Shown: piece after piece, positions 1 through 13,039 of the stretch | How positions within the stretch are numbered: position 1 is the first letter of the stretch | Layout of the letters: every line of letters begins with the position of its first letter | Assembly (NCBI RefSeq): GCF_027596085.1 | Contig: NC_072472.1 | Coordinates: 17,609,971-17,673,970 of the forward strand | DNA from: Anoplopoma fimbria | Lineage: Eukaryota > Chordata > Actinopteri > Perciformes > Anoplopomatidae | DNA length: 64,000 nucleotides | Direction of reading: 5' to 3' | Made by a program: the position numbers and the translations under genes | Notes under the pieces: model-generated | The model's input: only the letters and a program-made list of their open reading frames with translations | Told to the model about the DNA's origin: nothing | The model's database searches: none

Positions 1-80
1 GTGTGTTCATGTGTTTCACACGTAAAGACAATTCTTTGTCAACATGTCCCAGAATTCTGTTTCGTGATTGACTACGGTTA

Positions 81-132
81 TTCTATGGCCGCATTCTATG
101 GCCGCATTCTATGGCCGCATTCTATGGACGCC
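81..132. repeat. 13-bp tandem repeat, four units
   Basis: Three perfect copies of TTCTATGGCCGCA are followed by a fourth with two changes (TTCTATGGACGCC). It is a short minisatellite in otherwise unremarkable noncoding sequence. It creates a short open frame that is not a gene. Confidence 0.9.
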
Positions 133-1973
133 AAATGTATTCATTAAACACTCCACAACTTTTGGTTAGGCTGCACTTTTCCTCAAGTTTCTATAGACAT
201 TGCATGGCAGCTCTGGTGTGTTCTCAACGTAATGAACACATTATATCTTATTTATATCAGTACACAAACAGAAATGTAAAAGAAGCTGTAAAATTACATT
301 TGTGGCTGTTTCTTGGCTGGGAGCAGATACTTTCTGGAGTCTTGTTGTCACTGTGACAGAGCAAACCAATGGAGATTCCAGGGAGTCACCTATATAACTG
401 TGTCCAAGTCAGACTTGATGCATGTAAAATAAGCCATAGAGCCTCCGCTGATGAATACCAGCCAGTTTTATAGAGGAAACTCTTTTACTGTCATGTCGAA
501 AGTCTGAGATACCTGTACTGTGCATGCAATGTACCGAACATGAATGGGAACAATATCACAATGTCGTCCTCCTCAATTCAGAGGACTCAGCTGCCTTTAA
601 TGCCTATTAATGGTCCTGAAACCTAAATTCTCCCTTTTTTTTTTACTCCTCTGCCACTTGACCTGAAAAAGAGTCAGTATTTTTTTTATTACTTCCACTC
701 TATTTGTCACTCTGCAGCTGTTGGCTTAAACGCTAACAGGTTCAAACCTTATATTGGTGATGTGAGATCTAATGTCTCCTCTTCGGCAGCATCACCCCTT
801 CTGCAGGGTTGAGGTCATCATTTTGTCCCAAAAGAATTTCATTCCCTTTCCCTGATTCAACCTATCAACCTACTTCAACTACCATCCACAGCGGCACATC
901 GGCTTGCCTTGTTTTTTCACTGACAGTGCATGAAAAACATTTCCATCTGCTCATAACCATTTAAGATATTCTTAAATCATTACAAGGACCAAACAAAGCC
1001 AACACAATACTATTCTGTATTATACAGTACAGTGTGTGCAATATATTGATAGGCTATTTGCAAGTTAAAAGAGTGAAAGGATATTAATATAAAATAATTT
1101 ACTGATTAATTATATTTGATTAGATGGGTTCAGAAGGTAATGAATCAAATAATATATAATAAATAAGTTTGTTATATAATAGACATTTTTTGATTTAGTT
1201 TATTACTTCTGAAATTAAATGAATTGAAAGCCATTAAATATTACTTGGCATCACATAAATGTGCTTTCTTTCCATTTTTTTTCATCTTAAAGTTATCTGT
1301 CTTTTTTCATGTAGACTACATTTACATTCCTCATCCAATCTCATCCTTACACCACTGAACACAGATGTCATTGGGTTTTAGTGTCATGATATCAAAATTG
1401 TTGATCTATGATCTATGCGTGAGTGCGTCAATGTGAGGCAGTGCTTGTCCAGTAGAAGACTTGTAAAATAAATCCGAATTAGAAGCAGCTTCACTATGAA
1501 TCGCGTGACTTCATTAATGCGACTGGTCCTCCTCATAACATGGACTGTTGTGTGAGGCAGTTATGCACAAGTACTATACACTTGACTTATCCAGTAACAT
1601 ATCTAATCAACATGCTGGCAATTTATTCACTTTCACTGGCAGGGTTGAAGGGAGAGAAAATAAACAATGGGCAAACTTTTAACCACCTTTGTCTCCATGC
1701 AGCTTGCTGGGAAACTTACTGAGTCATCTATTCATTCCACTCCGCTCTGATCTGCCTGCTCTTTATTTTGAATTGCACTGCTGTGTGTTAAATACAACTA
1801 TCTAATAAGCAGACTTATGAGTAGTATGAATTGCATTGATTATTATTATTAACAAATGCACATTGCATTTGCTTCATGCACTACTTTTGTAGATAAAGCT
1901 TTGTACATTCATCATGTGGTTCCTTTAGTTTTACAAAATTGTATTATCTTTGGCACTACACGTCCATGACATT
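133..1973. other. Noncoding sequence downstream of hrh2
   Basis: AT-rich sequence without a recognisable exon. The part next to 1974 should contain the hrh2 3' UTR. Short open frames here have no family resemblance and no splice context. Confidence 0.6.
1762..1767 (-). terminator. Candidate poly(A) signal of hrh2
   Basis: The minus strand reads AATAAA about 210 bases downstream of the receptor stop codon. Spacing is plausible, but a hexamer is common in AT-rich DNA, so this is only a candidate. Confidence 0.3.
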
Positions 1974-2444
1974 TCACCTTGGCATACCATTTATCTCATG
2001 TAGAGTGAGTCTCTTCCCCTCAGTTTCTTTATTAACCGTGTCTGCATGTTTCTCAGACCGCTGGGAAACCCTTGGTCCGTTAGTAAAGGTCATGCGTTTA
2101 TGCACGCACACGTGAGTTAGCTGCAGTTTTTTGCGAGACAGTCCTCTGCAGCGAAGCAGCTCTCCATAGGCCCTGCGGAAATCCCTGTTGAAGGCTGGGT
2201 ACAGGATGGGGTTAAGAGCCGAGTTAAAGTAGCCCAGCCACAGGGCCACAGAGCTAAGTGTGTTAGGGGGGTTCGTCTTTGCCTTTATGCCCATGCAGGT
2301 GAAGAGGGTGAAGTAGGGGAACCAGCAGATGACGAAGGCCCCCAGCACAGCTGCCAGGGTCACTGTGGCTTTGTGCTCCTGGGCTATGGCTGCAGTTGAT
2401 GCTGAACGTGCAAATGATGGAGTGGCAGCACGAATACGCCGCAC
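1974..2444 (-). CDS. hrh2: Histamine H2-type receptor, coding exon 2 (TM6-TM7 and tail)
   Basis: This is the second and last coding exon of the receptor whose first exon lies at 2684-3304. It starts in phase 0 after a TTTTCAAG acceptor and ends at TGA (1974-1976), giving 156 residues. It encodes the end of the third intracellular loop with the [12 protein letters not shown] block, then TM6 with the CWFPYF toggle motif. TM7 carries the [16 protein letters not shown] motif (NPxxY and helix 8), followed by a basic tail with a Cys pair-like RCRG segment. [17 protein letters not shown] and [14 protein letters not shown] match the vertebrate H2 family almost residue for residue. The intron to exon 1 is only 239 bp. 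An AATAAA-type signal on the minus strand (1762-1767) lies about 210 bases past the stop. Family assignment is strong. Which teleost hrh2 paralog it is cannot be decided from sequence alone. Confidence 0.93.
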   Translation of the reverse strand: MRRIRAATPSFARSASTAAIAQEHKATVTLAAVLGAFVICWFPYFTLFTCMGIKAKTNPPNTLSSVALWLGYFNSALNPILYPAFNRDFRRAYGELLRCRGLSRKKLQLTHVCVHKRMTFTNGPRVSQRSEKHADTVNKETEGKRLTLHEINGMPR

Positions 2445-2683
2445 CTTGAAAAGATCAGTTGAGAAAAAGGTTAGAGAGATAGAAAATGAGATAAGCTCAC
2501 GCGCTGATCTGATGATGAAACAATTTAATTCCCATTAAAATGCAGATCACTACTATAAAGTCATGTTTTGTCTTCATTTCCAAAGTAGCACGCTCAGACT
2601 GATGCAAAAAGTAATGCATGCCTTAAATTATGACCTTTTATATCCCACCTCTGCATATTCTGTAAAATTAAATAAACACTGAC

Positions 2684-3304
2684 CTGTTCGCGTGCCACTC
2701 TGAATATGCAAAGATACATTCCACACATAAGCAGCAGAGGCAGGTAAAATGAGCTAAAGGCATAAATGAGAACATAGTTGTTAATCCACTCAAACTGGCA
2801 GAAGAGTCCCTCTTTGACCTCGTCCCCCATGCCCCAGTCCAAGTGCTGCACTCTGAAGTCAGCTGTGTTCCAGCCCAGGTGGATGGGCACAAAGGACACG
2901 GTTAGTGACAAGGCCCAGATGGCGATCATGGCCAGTGTCACCCTCAGAGGGGTAACTCTCCGGGAGTAGCTGAGGGGAGCTGATATGGCAAGGTATCGGT
3001 CCACGCTGATGGCCATCAGGGTCAGGATGGAGGATGTGCACAGCATGACATCCATTGAGATGTAGATGTTACACAGAGTTCCTCCGAGGGGCCAATTTCC
3101 GCTGCGCAGCTCCAAAGCGGCAGAAAAGGGCAGCACCAGCAGGCCTAGTAGGAGATCTGTCACTGCAAGGGACACCACGAAGCAGTTAGCGATGCGCCAC
3201 AGTCGACGACTGAGCCCCACAGCCAAACACACCAGCACGTTGCCACCAATGGTCAGAATGATAAAAGACACCAGAACCAGCCAGCGGAGAGCCGTGGAGA
3301 TCAT
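2684..3304 (-). CDS. hrh2: Histamine H2-type receptor, coding exon 1 (TM1-TM5)
   Basis: This is the first coding exon of a class A amine GPCR of 363 aa in total (human H2 is about 359). The family couples extracellular histamine to Gs. The ATG at 3304 has a good context (GTCACCATGA). An in-frame TAA lies seven codons upstream, so no longer start is possible without another exon. Visible landmarks are GN in TM1, the [14 protein letters not shown] block of TM2, Cys78 and the amine-binding Asp85 (3.32) in TM3, DRY at 102-104, the H2-typical IHLGWN in ECL2, Cys169, and FYLPLL in TM5. The donor is CAG|GTCAGT after Val-Ala-Arg-Glu-Gln. Two features are odd. The extracellular N-terminus is very short and lacks the N-glycosylation site of mammalian H2. 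The TM5 histamine-contact positions are Tyr181 and Ser185 instead of Asp and Thr. It could be a teleost H2-like receptor with altered ligand preference. Confidence 0.93.
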
Positions 3305-6300
3305 GGTGACCAGATCCTCAGGCACTTAGTCACGGAGACAGTGCTGCTGCTGTTATCTCAGGAGAAAATGTTCATCCACTGTCAGTTCACTTTTCCATCA
3401 AACAATTCTTAGCATGGCTCCTTTGCATAAAGGTGTAGATCACACACAACAGACTTCACAGCCACCTCTCTTTTTCCCAGTGCCAGTGCTGTAAACACTT
3501 ATCTGGGGAAGAACAACAGCAATGGTTATTTCTTGAAAATTCACGTCACCATATAAATGACATTTGTGTATTTCAAATTAGTATAAGAACAAATTTTAAC
3601 CTACCTCCTTTATTTTATCCAATATTGCCACACATGCATAAAAAAGAAACAGCAAAAATAAATCACTTAATAGTAAATCAGATGTTAGACAACAGTCTAC
3701 AGTATATATTCCATAACTGAATTTGCTTTAATGATAACTCTAAAATGAGTTCCTCGCTCTAAATAAATGTACATACAGATTTACTTTTTAATACAAAATT
3801 CATGCTTACAGATCTAAAAAAACACATATAGGTGAAATATAAACTGCACATACATACATACCTCCATACCATACATAAAGGAAACTATGACAACAAAGTT
3901 AAACTTGTGGAGGTAAGCTAAGAAATCCAAGAGTGCAACTCTGAGTATAATACATCATCATTTATACTCATGTCAGCTTTCAAAAACTATGCGCCACATT
4001 CCACTCTATTAAGTGCACACTATCCCATAGGTCTAAACTCCATAAAGTTGCTAAACGCCCACAAGTTGAGTATATCAACATCCTCAATGCAGCAGTGATG
4101 TTCTGTGCTTTTGATGCTGTTTAACACACAGCTGTTTATTATGTCCATATACTAAAGAAAGTAAAAAACATTCTCATGTCAGTAACCCCAGTGGTATTAT
4201 CCTTTGTAATGCTTAACCGGATACACAACATCCCCAGTCTTCCTCATGGATTGACAAGGCTGATTTTATGACATTAGCTGACATTATTCCACTTATACAT
4301 TATAGCCCTTACACTAACACATGGGAAAGAACAATACAGAGGGAATAGGTTGTGTTCTCTGTAGGGTTTAGGGCGGCCTGGGGCTACACATGAAACAAGT
4401 AATGGACCTGGATGAACAGCAGCACAGAGAGAGAATAAGAAAATGTGCTTTTGTATAGACATATGTCCCCCTAGAGACAGGAACATTTACTAGCGAGAGA
4501 GAGCATTTGCTAAAGCGTGGGCTGAGCTATATAGTGCATCACTGACAGACTTGTACAAGACAAGATCTTAGGAACAATCATAAAACATTCTGCCAGTCTA
4601 AGGAGTAAAGTAAACACATCCAAGCCCGCTAGTCTAAAAAAAGAGAGATTCCTGTGTATCCAACCCCATATGTACTGTAAACCATTTTATTAGCTACTTT
4701 TACAATGTTAAGGATACAAATGTTTCTTCACTGATGAGTTTGCATCGATTAATAAAGATATACTCTTTTTAAAAGAATAGGCCGCTGCATATTAAACTCA
4801 ATGTGTATGAAAGAGTAAAATATGATCCATCTGGATCACAAAATGTGCTTCGCAGGGAAGCCATTTTCATTCTTTTTCTGCAGACTGCATCCGAAAATCA
4901 ACTGTCCGTGAACTTTTTACACGTGCAACTATAAACAACAGCTAATATTAAATGATGTCAATCCAGTACCTCCAACTTTATGACACCTGTTAAACACAAT
5001 AAACTGCTTGCTCAGTCATGTTTAGTTCAAGAAAGAATATGTCTAATTTGTAGAAACTACAAACATAGGGAAATACTGATTACCAGGGTATTTATTTCTT
5101 GATTTATGACTACGGTTGTAACCATATTCAGGCTTCTCCAAATACAATATCATCCCTGCTGTAACGACAGATAAGATACGCTGAAGTGTTTACAGTGACA
5201 GCGGATATAAAGTTGATGATTAAATTAGGGTGGAGGAAATTATGTGGGCAGTCAAAATATTTCTATTTGATTAAGTATAATTAAAACAGAACCACACCTG
5301 TATTATGATCCATCTAATACTATCATCATTGTTATTATTGTTATTGTTATTGTTATTGTTATTATTATTATCATTATTATTACCATTATTATTACCATTA
5401 TATTATTACCATTATTATTATTATAATCACAACCACCTGCTAGTAATAAATGTGTCCATACAAATTTATTCACAATGCATATTTTAAAGGAACAGTGTTT
5501 TAGGTGTCACTGAGGTAGAAATGGAATATAATATTCATTAAAAATGTTTCTTTAGTGTATAATAACCTTAAAATACGAATTTCAGTTTTTTTGTTTATAT
5601 CTACAGTTGACCAAAATTGGACAAACCAAATACTGGCTCTAGATACAGACACTTGCGTTGACATTTTTGTGTCAGCAACCGTAGTTCAACTACACGCTTG
5701 GCACACACTTCACAGTGCATCTTTAATAGCTCAAAAACAAAAAAAAGGACAACAAAAATAATTGGTGCATGTCGTATGAGTTTATGTTTCATTGCTACAA
5801 AGGTTAAGTCCAAGGGCGTACAAGGGTGTAATTTCCAATGAGAACGGAAGGGGGGTTCTTTTGCTCTGATTATTTGCCTTTCAGGTGACATACAGGCTAA
5901 CCCTACCTTATTGCTAAAGCTTGTTATGGCTGTATGCCGTCTGAAAGGAATATCTGTAGAAAATACTCAGGACTGTATAAAGTATGGTGCTGCCAACTGT
6001 TCTATGGTTAATCTTTAATTTTTCTCCAGAAAAGATTATAGAATTGAACATAATTAAGAGACAAGACAGGGGAGCACCGTGCTCATTTAAGATGCAAATA
6101 CAAAATCATGTAATCAGGTATCAATAAAGGACATTGAAAATGGTTTAGGATTAAGGGGATAAACAAAACAGAAGTCATCATTTTTGTTAAACTACTATCT
6201 TTTTTATGAAAAATACAAAAACAACAATACTACTATACATTAAGACTTGCTGAGATAGTACCACGACCAATTGACAATGACGTTCCCAGCCATGTTGCTA

Positions 6301-9300
6301 CACAGGGTTGCAATGCTTAAGGCATTATTTTAAATAGAAGGCTAATACATTTTATAATAATAATTTAGACTGTAGGCTATGCACAACATAGCTCATCTCA
6401 ACTTTACCTTGTTTACTCAAGGTATAAGTTAATTGTTTCAAAGTAGCCATCGTTTCAGCCGTACATGGCCCTCCAGAGACTCCAAGGTCTTAATGTTTTC
6501 AATAATGTGAATGGATTCGCTCCGGGATAAAGACTTGTTGTTTCCATGGTGACTTTGTTTGTTCAGCACTGACAGACTTTAGATCGCACTGTGTCATCCT
6601 GCTGGTCTCATTCGGTGCAACATGGACCAAGCTTCACTGGCCATAAAATGTCAGACAGGATTTCACATTAAACTCAACTAAAAGCCATGTTTTCTTCCTC
6701 TTTCATTGTGCCTCATTGCTGATGTACCACAAGTCTAAGGTAACAGGAGAAAAACAATACCATAGTACCATGATGACAGCCTGAGATCATTTTACAATTC
6801 ATTGAATAATTAATTAGCTTTCTCCCTAGACAGTCAAAGAGAAATGGCAAAAAAAAAAATCTGCTCTACTTTTCTTCAGGTGAGGGCAACGTACAGCATA
6901 TCCCAATGCTTAATCTATTGCTTGTCTCTTCAGTAAATATATAACATTTTTTTCTGTTCGGCAGCTGTGGATATAATAGAAGTAAATGTCAGCTCGCAAA
7001 GGTCAGAGAACCTAAAAATCCCTCTCAGGTCCTTGAATATAAAAAAACCCTGCATCATGGAACATATTAAGTCTAGCTGGTGATGTAGATGAGTCAACAG
7101 TGTGAGATAACAATGTGGCAAAATATCCGGCCCAGAATGACACAAGGTGGACCAACAATATAGAGCAATAATCTAATAACATGTGAAAAGTGAAACCGCT
7201 TACAGCTGTATGGTATCTTTCATTTTTGGAGATTTGCCAAAGTCACGTCCAAGGAGAAGTCATAGGATTACGTATAGTGCATTTGTATCGTTGCCTTGTC
7301 CTCTTGTACTGAGCTTATTGAATTTTTTTCTGCCCTACACTGAAAGAAGGATGTTTTTTATTCTATTAGTTTATCCAGGATGTGCCGTTTACATTAAGCA
7401 GACCAGTAACATATAACTTCATTGCTGTGTACCGGATTGAACAACTCCCATATGATTGCTGGTAATCATATCAACTGGTCAGCCTGTTAGAAATGTAGCA
7501 AGAGTGATGCAATTTACTAACTTATAAAGCATTGCACTTTGTTTTAAATACAGACAGATAAACAGCTGAGAGTGATAGTAAAAAATATCAGAAATGGAAT
7601 CAGTGATATACAGTTTAAAAATAGTATATTTTAATACCATAAAACTGACACTCTCTGAGTAATGAATCTTAGACATTCTGAAAAGTTACAAGCTGTCCCA
7701 CATGCAGCTCCATACAAGATCAAAGTGGTTTAAACTGACAAACTGACTGTCCAACATTACCATCCTTGTCCAATATTAAATCCTCTGTCTTATGCTGGGT
7801 TTAACCCTACAGCTTTAACACTAATACGTAGACCAATAGAACAATTTAAATCAAACGACAAGCTAAATCACCTGTGCAATAATGTTCAAAAAACACATCC
7901 AAATGATTGAGAAATATGTACATTGTCCAAGACTTGTGTGAAATAGTAGTAATTCTGCTTGAACAAGACTAACCCCCAACCTAAATGCCATCTATAATCA
8001 TCTAAATAAAGTTGTTCAAACTGTGCCGACTCACCTCACATGGTTTGTCTTTCATGTCCGTCTGATCCAAACCTTCTTCCAAGATCATGCGTGCTCTCCT
8101 CTGCTTCCTCGATCCTGCTTGAGTGTAAACTTATTTCTCTCTTTATCTCCTCCCTCCTTCTCTCTCTCTCTCTCTCTTCCCTCACAGACATGTGCTGACA
8201 GACACATGATCCCATATATGCACTTTAACTCCCTCTAGTGCATCCAGTTTTAACCTTTAATATTGATATCTTGCATATCTTGCAACAAGAGTATTTTCAA
8301 ATTTCAAGAGGCTCAAAAGTATTGCAACATATTAAGATTGCATTTGAGAAATGTGAATTAATTATTAAGAAACACCCAATATTGAGTCATCATGTCTTCA
8401 TTTCTTGTTTTGTGGCCTCTATATTTTGCTTAGGAAGTACATGGTTATTGTTTCTAAGAGTTGGGCAAGGTGAGCCACACTTTACTCACTTAGGATACAT
8501 TACAACGAAGGTGCAGTATGTACGCATTCATATTGTAATTTAATTGAGTAGTTTTTAAATTATTCAGCATGTGGAGAGGATACGCTGAGCTAAAGCAACT
8601 TGGAAGAAAACTTTGGAAGTAAACTACACAGATAGAATACAAGCAATAAGCAGACAAGATATCATAGGATAACCACTGACATTTTTTGATACCTTAACTC
8701 AAACAAACTAAGAGCAAGTGGGTCTGTAATGCCGTAGTTAGGAACAGTGGGGCTTTCAGCTAAATGCTAACATTAATTACATGGTGCTAGCATATCTGAA
8801 TAACAATATGATCTCTCTCACTTGCCTGCTGTTCTTTGTTATACCAAACTAGTAACCCTAGCTTGTGATTTGTGCGCACACACACATTATATCAAGCTAT
8901 ATCCAAATTTAACAAAAGAAGCAGCCTTTTACTATTGCTGTAAGTGCATTATTAAATAAGGGTTAGGAGAGGAAGATTAGCGTGTATGTTGATAGGACTG
9001 TTTATATCCTCAATCCAAGAGGGAGTCATAAAATAACATATCTAGGGAGATGGAGAAGGCCTGAGAATCACAGAGGCTGGTAAGAATATTTGTTCAACTA
9101 GAAATAGCAGGGCGCTACGCTTCATAAATCAGACTAGGTCAACAGAGGTAACAGGAACAAACTCAAGTGAAGAGCAAATTAAGTATTAGGAATGTTAAGT
9201 AATAAGTGAACTCATTTGAATGCACTGGTCCAGAAATTAACGCTCAGTTAGCAAAGCCAGAGCACGGCGGAAATCTTGTTATTTCAATCAATAGATTAAA

Positions 9301-10440
9301 TACAAAGGAAGAAAAATGGACCACAAATTGTATTATGTTATTATGTATTATGTATTATCATGTGTAAGCCACTTCTTCTGTCTTTGGCTGAGTCAAAGTG
9401 AAACTTGAATTACTTAATTTTATTTAAGGTGTGGTACCTGCAGCACAACATACCTCACAACCAAAAGAAACAGAAGCGCAGTAGCAAGATTTAAGCGATA
9501 AAAAGATAATTAACTCCCAGATCAAATGTATTATTTTAATTACAAATGTTATTATAATTTGTCTGTTGAAAGTTGAAATAAATTAAGAGGGCCTCATCTA
9601 AATTATTTAAGAAGTTAGCGGTTAGCAGACAGTGTAGCTGCTTCAGTATCGGGGTAAGTGTTTGGATTCAGTTTTAACAGGCATCATAATGACCTTAGAG
9701 GCTCTGCAATTATACCAGGCACTCAAGAAGTAACAAACATCAAGCATGTTCTTCTTCTTTTGTTATAGGTTCTTTAGTGACTGTATGAAGAAAAAAATGT
9801 CTGACTCTTTTCTCCCACCTGCTGGACATAGGAAGGCAGTGAATTGTGGTCAATCTCAAGTACAGAGTTATGAGAGATAGGGTCAGTATTAACAATGTAA
9901 TTGTATGATATTAAAAAGTATAACATTGTCCATTTTGCATGCTAACATAAAGGATCTGATTACTTCCACCACTCCACCACTAGAGTTGGGACAGTGTGTA
10001 ATCATATTATGTAAATGTGCCGCAAAAATAAACTCACCTCCGACTCTAAGTTTTATTTGACAAGTAATCAAATGACTAAGCACTTATAAGGATAGTGCTG
10101 TACATTTGCATGCTTGTGTGTGAGTGTTGTTTTCATACCAGTATTCTTTGTATGCCACTGATGACTGCGTGCGTGTATACTTCAGGCGAGCAGGCTGTTA
10201 GATTTATCAGGCAGCCAAATACGATTCTTCTAGACCCATAACGGGAAATTAAAAAGGCCTTCCAGCTGTGTTGTCTGTCAATCATCCTCATTCACACTGG
10301 TGCACTAACAAGATGTGAGTGAGCCTGAAGTGATGTGTCTGACTAACAAGCTTTTTCTCACTGTTTCAAGGCCGATGGTCTGACCTGCTTCGTGTGGCTG
10401 CATTGCCAAATACAAGCTTTCTTCTATCATCAAAGCTGTC
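3305..10440. other. Noncoding stretch 5' of hrh2
   Basis: About 7 kb upstream of the receptor start on its own strand. It probably contains the promoter and any 5' noncoding exon of hrh2, which I cannot place. It includes a TTA/TTG microsatellite (5325-5428), a CT tract near 8158-8177, and a CTCF-like motif (TCTCCCACCTGCTGG, 9821-9835) that fits a degenerate CTCF consensus at 13 of 15 positions. No coding exon was recognised. Confidence 0.55.
5325..5428. repeat. TTA/TTG trinucleotide microsatellite
   Basis: An imperfect run of TTATTG and TTATTACCA-type units. Translated it gives a meaningless poly-Leu/Tyr frame. Confidence 0.9.
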
Positions 10441-10444
10441 TTCT

Positions 10445-10935
10445 GAATCAAATAAAAAACACAGGCCCTGGCTGAAATATCTCAAAAAACTATTGGATGC
10501 ATTGCCATAACATTTCCCACTGTGTTTCAGGGTCTCCAGAGGATGACTTCTAATGAGTTTTGTGATACTCTGACATTTCCTCTTCTGTGAAACATCTGTG
10601 AGATAGATTGAAATTGGTGTTTTTATTTTTCATTGAACTCTCTCAAAAATCATTGGATGGATCATTGATAGCATAAACATTCATATTCCCCACAGAATGA
10701 ATTGCTATAACTTTGGTGATTCCTTAACTTTTAATCTTGCGCAAAAGGTCAAAATCCCAATTCGTCCTGCATAAAATAATGACATTCCCATCGGCCTCTG
10801 CTAAACTTTGTGCTATGTGCTAATTAGCAAATGTTAGCATGTTTAGTCAAAGTGGCAAACATTTACTTGCTAAACATCAGCATGTTGGCATTGTCACTGT
10901 GAGCAGGTTAGCATGCTGATGCGTTGACGGTCCAC
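10445..10935. repeat. Interspersed repeat of percomorph type (GCTAATTAGCAAATGTTAGCATG family)
   Basis: It contains the hallmark phrases TGAAATATCTCAAAAA, TATTGGATG...TTGCCATAAC, GCTAATTAGCAAATGTTAGCA and GCTAAACATCAGCATGTTGGC, then GTTAGCATGCTGATG. These recur in many percomorph genomes. A second diverged copy lies at 15793-16262. I cannot assign a formal family name without a repeat library. Confidence 0.75.
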
Positions 10936-11890
10936 AAAAGTGTTCAAAGTTGTTCAGAACTTCCACGTTTGAAAGTGAGGGGAAAACCAGCCATCAGAGA
11001 GAGGGGGGAAGCAATCGTTTTTCAAATCTGGGGACAGCAGTGCACATCTTCGGTTTTCGGAAGCTTACTGCTCAATACAGAGGTAACCTGAAATGAGCGC
11101 TAGTGTCTACAACTTTCTTTCAAGTGCCCAATGCCCTTTGTCTACATTTAGATTGTGCATTGTGTCTTTAATGACTAAGGAAATAGGTTTGGGTATGGGG
11201 CATTTGATGGAGTGGGACTGGGAGCACACAGTTGATGCAATTCAAAAGTCAACAGTCTTGCCAAAACAAACAACCAAGACATGAAATAAATGGTTAAAAA
11301 AAATCCTCACTTCAGCTTTCCTTTACATGTTTTGCATAATTTATTTATCAGAACTTTTTTGAGATGTTGATGCCTAAATCATTTGCTTGCATTTACTGTG
11401 ATTGTATGTGTTTGGTATCGCTGTGTGACATAAGCCCTGTCAGCTTAATGAATTGCCCCCTTGGGGCAAAAAGGGAAGTCTATGTTTTGCTCAACAATTT
11501 TTTCAAAGTAAAAAATCTCTATAACATCCAAATCATGGGTTTTGTGCCCTATCATTATTTGTTTATTATAGACAACACGGTGATTGGTGATTTCCATTGA
11601 TTATATAATTAAAAATTAGTTCCATTTATATCCTGTCAATGCCTTCACACTCCCTTACATATTTGTATTAATGTGGCTCCAAACATTGTTCAACACGATG
11701 GAAGCCAGTAAACAGAATATACAGACAAGTATGGGAATCGTTATTTGTGCTATGCAGGATTATTAAGCCAAAATACACCACGTTCAAGGCTATATAAAAG
11801 CCCCAGGCCGTCGCCTGCTCTGTTGTGAATAAATCCAGCCAGTGCTCTCTCCCTCCCCTCCCATTGTGCTCTGTCCTATTACATCTCCAT

Positions 11891-11965
11891 CCCAGGGGAA
11901 GCCAATCTCTGACATCTCAGTGGATTACCGCTCAGCCCCTCTGGAGGACACTCGACCCTCGGAGG
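11891..11965 (+). CDS. Possible isolated terminal coding exon
   Basis: A pyrimidine-rich stretch ending TCCATCCCAG is followed by an open frame of 24 codons ending in TAG. Its last residues read DYRSAPLEDTRPSEEEC. The codons look coding-like (GAG, CTG, GAC), the acceptor is good, and the composition differs from the surrounding AT-rich DNA. I do not recognise the protein, and I could not find matching upstream exons on the plus strand. It may equally be chance or a decayed exon. Confidence 0.22.
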
Positions 11966-12754
11966 AGGAGTGCTAGTAAACCCCAATCTGCCCTTCTCTG
12001 TCCTCTTCCACCCCTCTCTGTCCCCAAGGAAGACTGCCTCTGTGTCTCCCCATCAAAATGACTCATTAGGGCCGTCTGTGAATCAAACCGGCAGCAATGT
12101 TTCCCTATGGAGCAAAAGGAAGAGTCTGTAGTGGTTATATTTAGTGGATAAAATGGCAGAAAAGAGGTTGCATATTAATAAATAAAAAACACAAATAAAC
12201 AAACAAACAAATACTGACATGGGAACTGAAAATGTCTGCGTAGTTTTACAACTGACTGGAAACTTGGCACAGCTTCAGATTTTTTTTGTGCCAAATTTGG
12301 TGTGTTTACTTTTTTGACCACACATATCGAGGTCACAAGGCTACAATTTCCTAATTTGATACTCAGCAGCCACACCACTGTCTCAGTGCATCAGACCGCC
12401 CCATGATATAATTTAATAACATTTGGCCCTCCCAGTACACAAAGGGATGCTGTTTCTTTTTTGCTATACTAGTGTGTAGGTCTCCATAAAATATAGCAAT
12501 CTATTAATTTAATAATGGTTGCCTCCATAATAAAGTGTCAATATGGCGCCATACAATCTACATATAAAAAAGGAGCCCCTATCTATCTGTCTGTTGGCCT
12601 ATGGACATCTGATTTTCATATCTTGAGAGCCATTCATCGATCTACTTCACACCTTGCAGGTGTTTTGCTTGGGACCCAAGCAGGTGCTTTGTCGAATCAG
12701 TTGCGATGTGGACACGCAACATGTTCAACATAAATAAACTTTGATAAATAAGAA

Positions 12755-13035
12755 TAATGCACTCTGCAGGAGCGAGGGGCGGAGCCTGACTTAAGTGGGC
12801 CTGCAGTACATTCACTGCACTTCCTGCTTACGTCACATGGATGTTGGAAATGTTGGGTTCGTTCGAGATAAGCCAGTCCTGCGCAGAATCGATCACCGGC
12901 GGTCGCCGCGCAATGCATGCCGGTTAGATTTGTGTCCGACTTGATTCCGACTTGCTCTGACGTCATGAACACGTGGGCAACGATAACCTCACGAGAGCGA
13001 GGCGGCTGCAGGTTTTACAGCCAGGCGCCAGTTGC
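12755..13035. other. CpG-rich island-like block with a CRE palindrome
   Basis: The block is rich in CpG compared with its flanks. It contains a full TGACGTCA palindrome (12958-12965), a short direct repeat of CCGACTTG, and clustered CG dinucleotides around 12890-12920. It directly abuts the 12-bp minisatellite. It could be the unique part of a mobile element or a small unmethylated regulatory island. No coding exon is visible. Confidence 0.4.
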
Positions 13036-13039
13036 TCTC

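Noticed and set aside
2594..2683. Continuation of the receptor frame beyond exon 1
   Set aside because: The frame runs past a CAG|GTCAGT donor into non-H2 sequence and stops. The family sequence resumes exactly at 2444, so this is intron.
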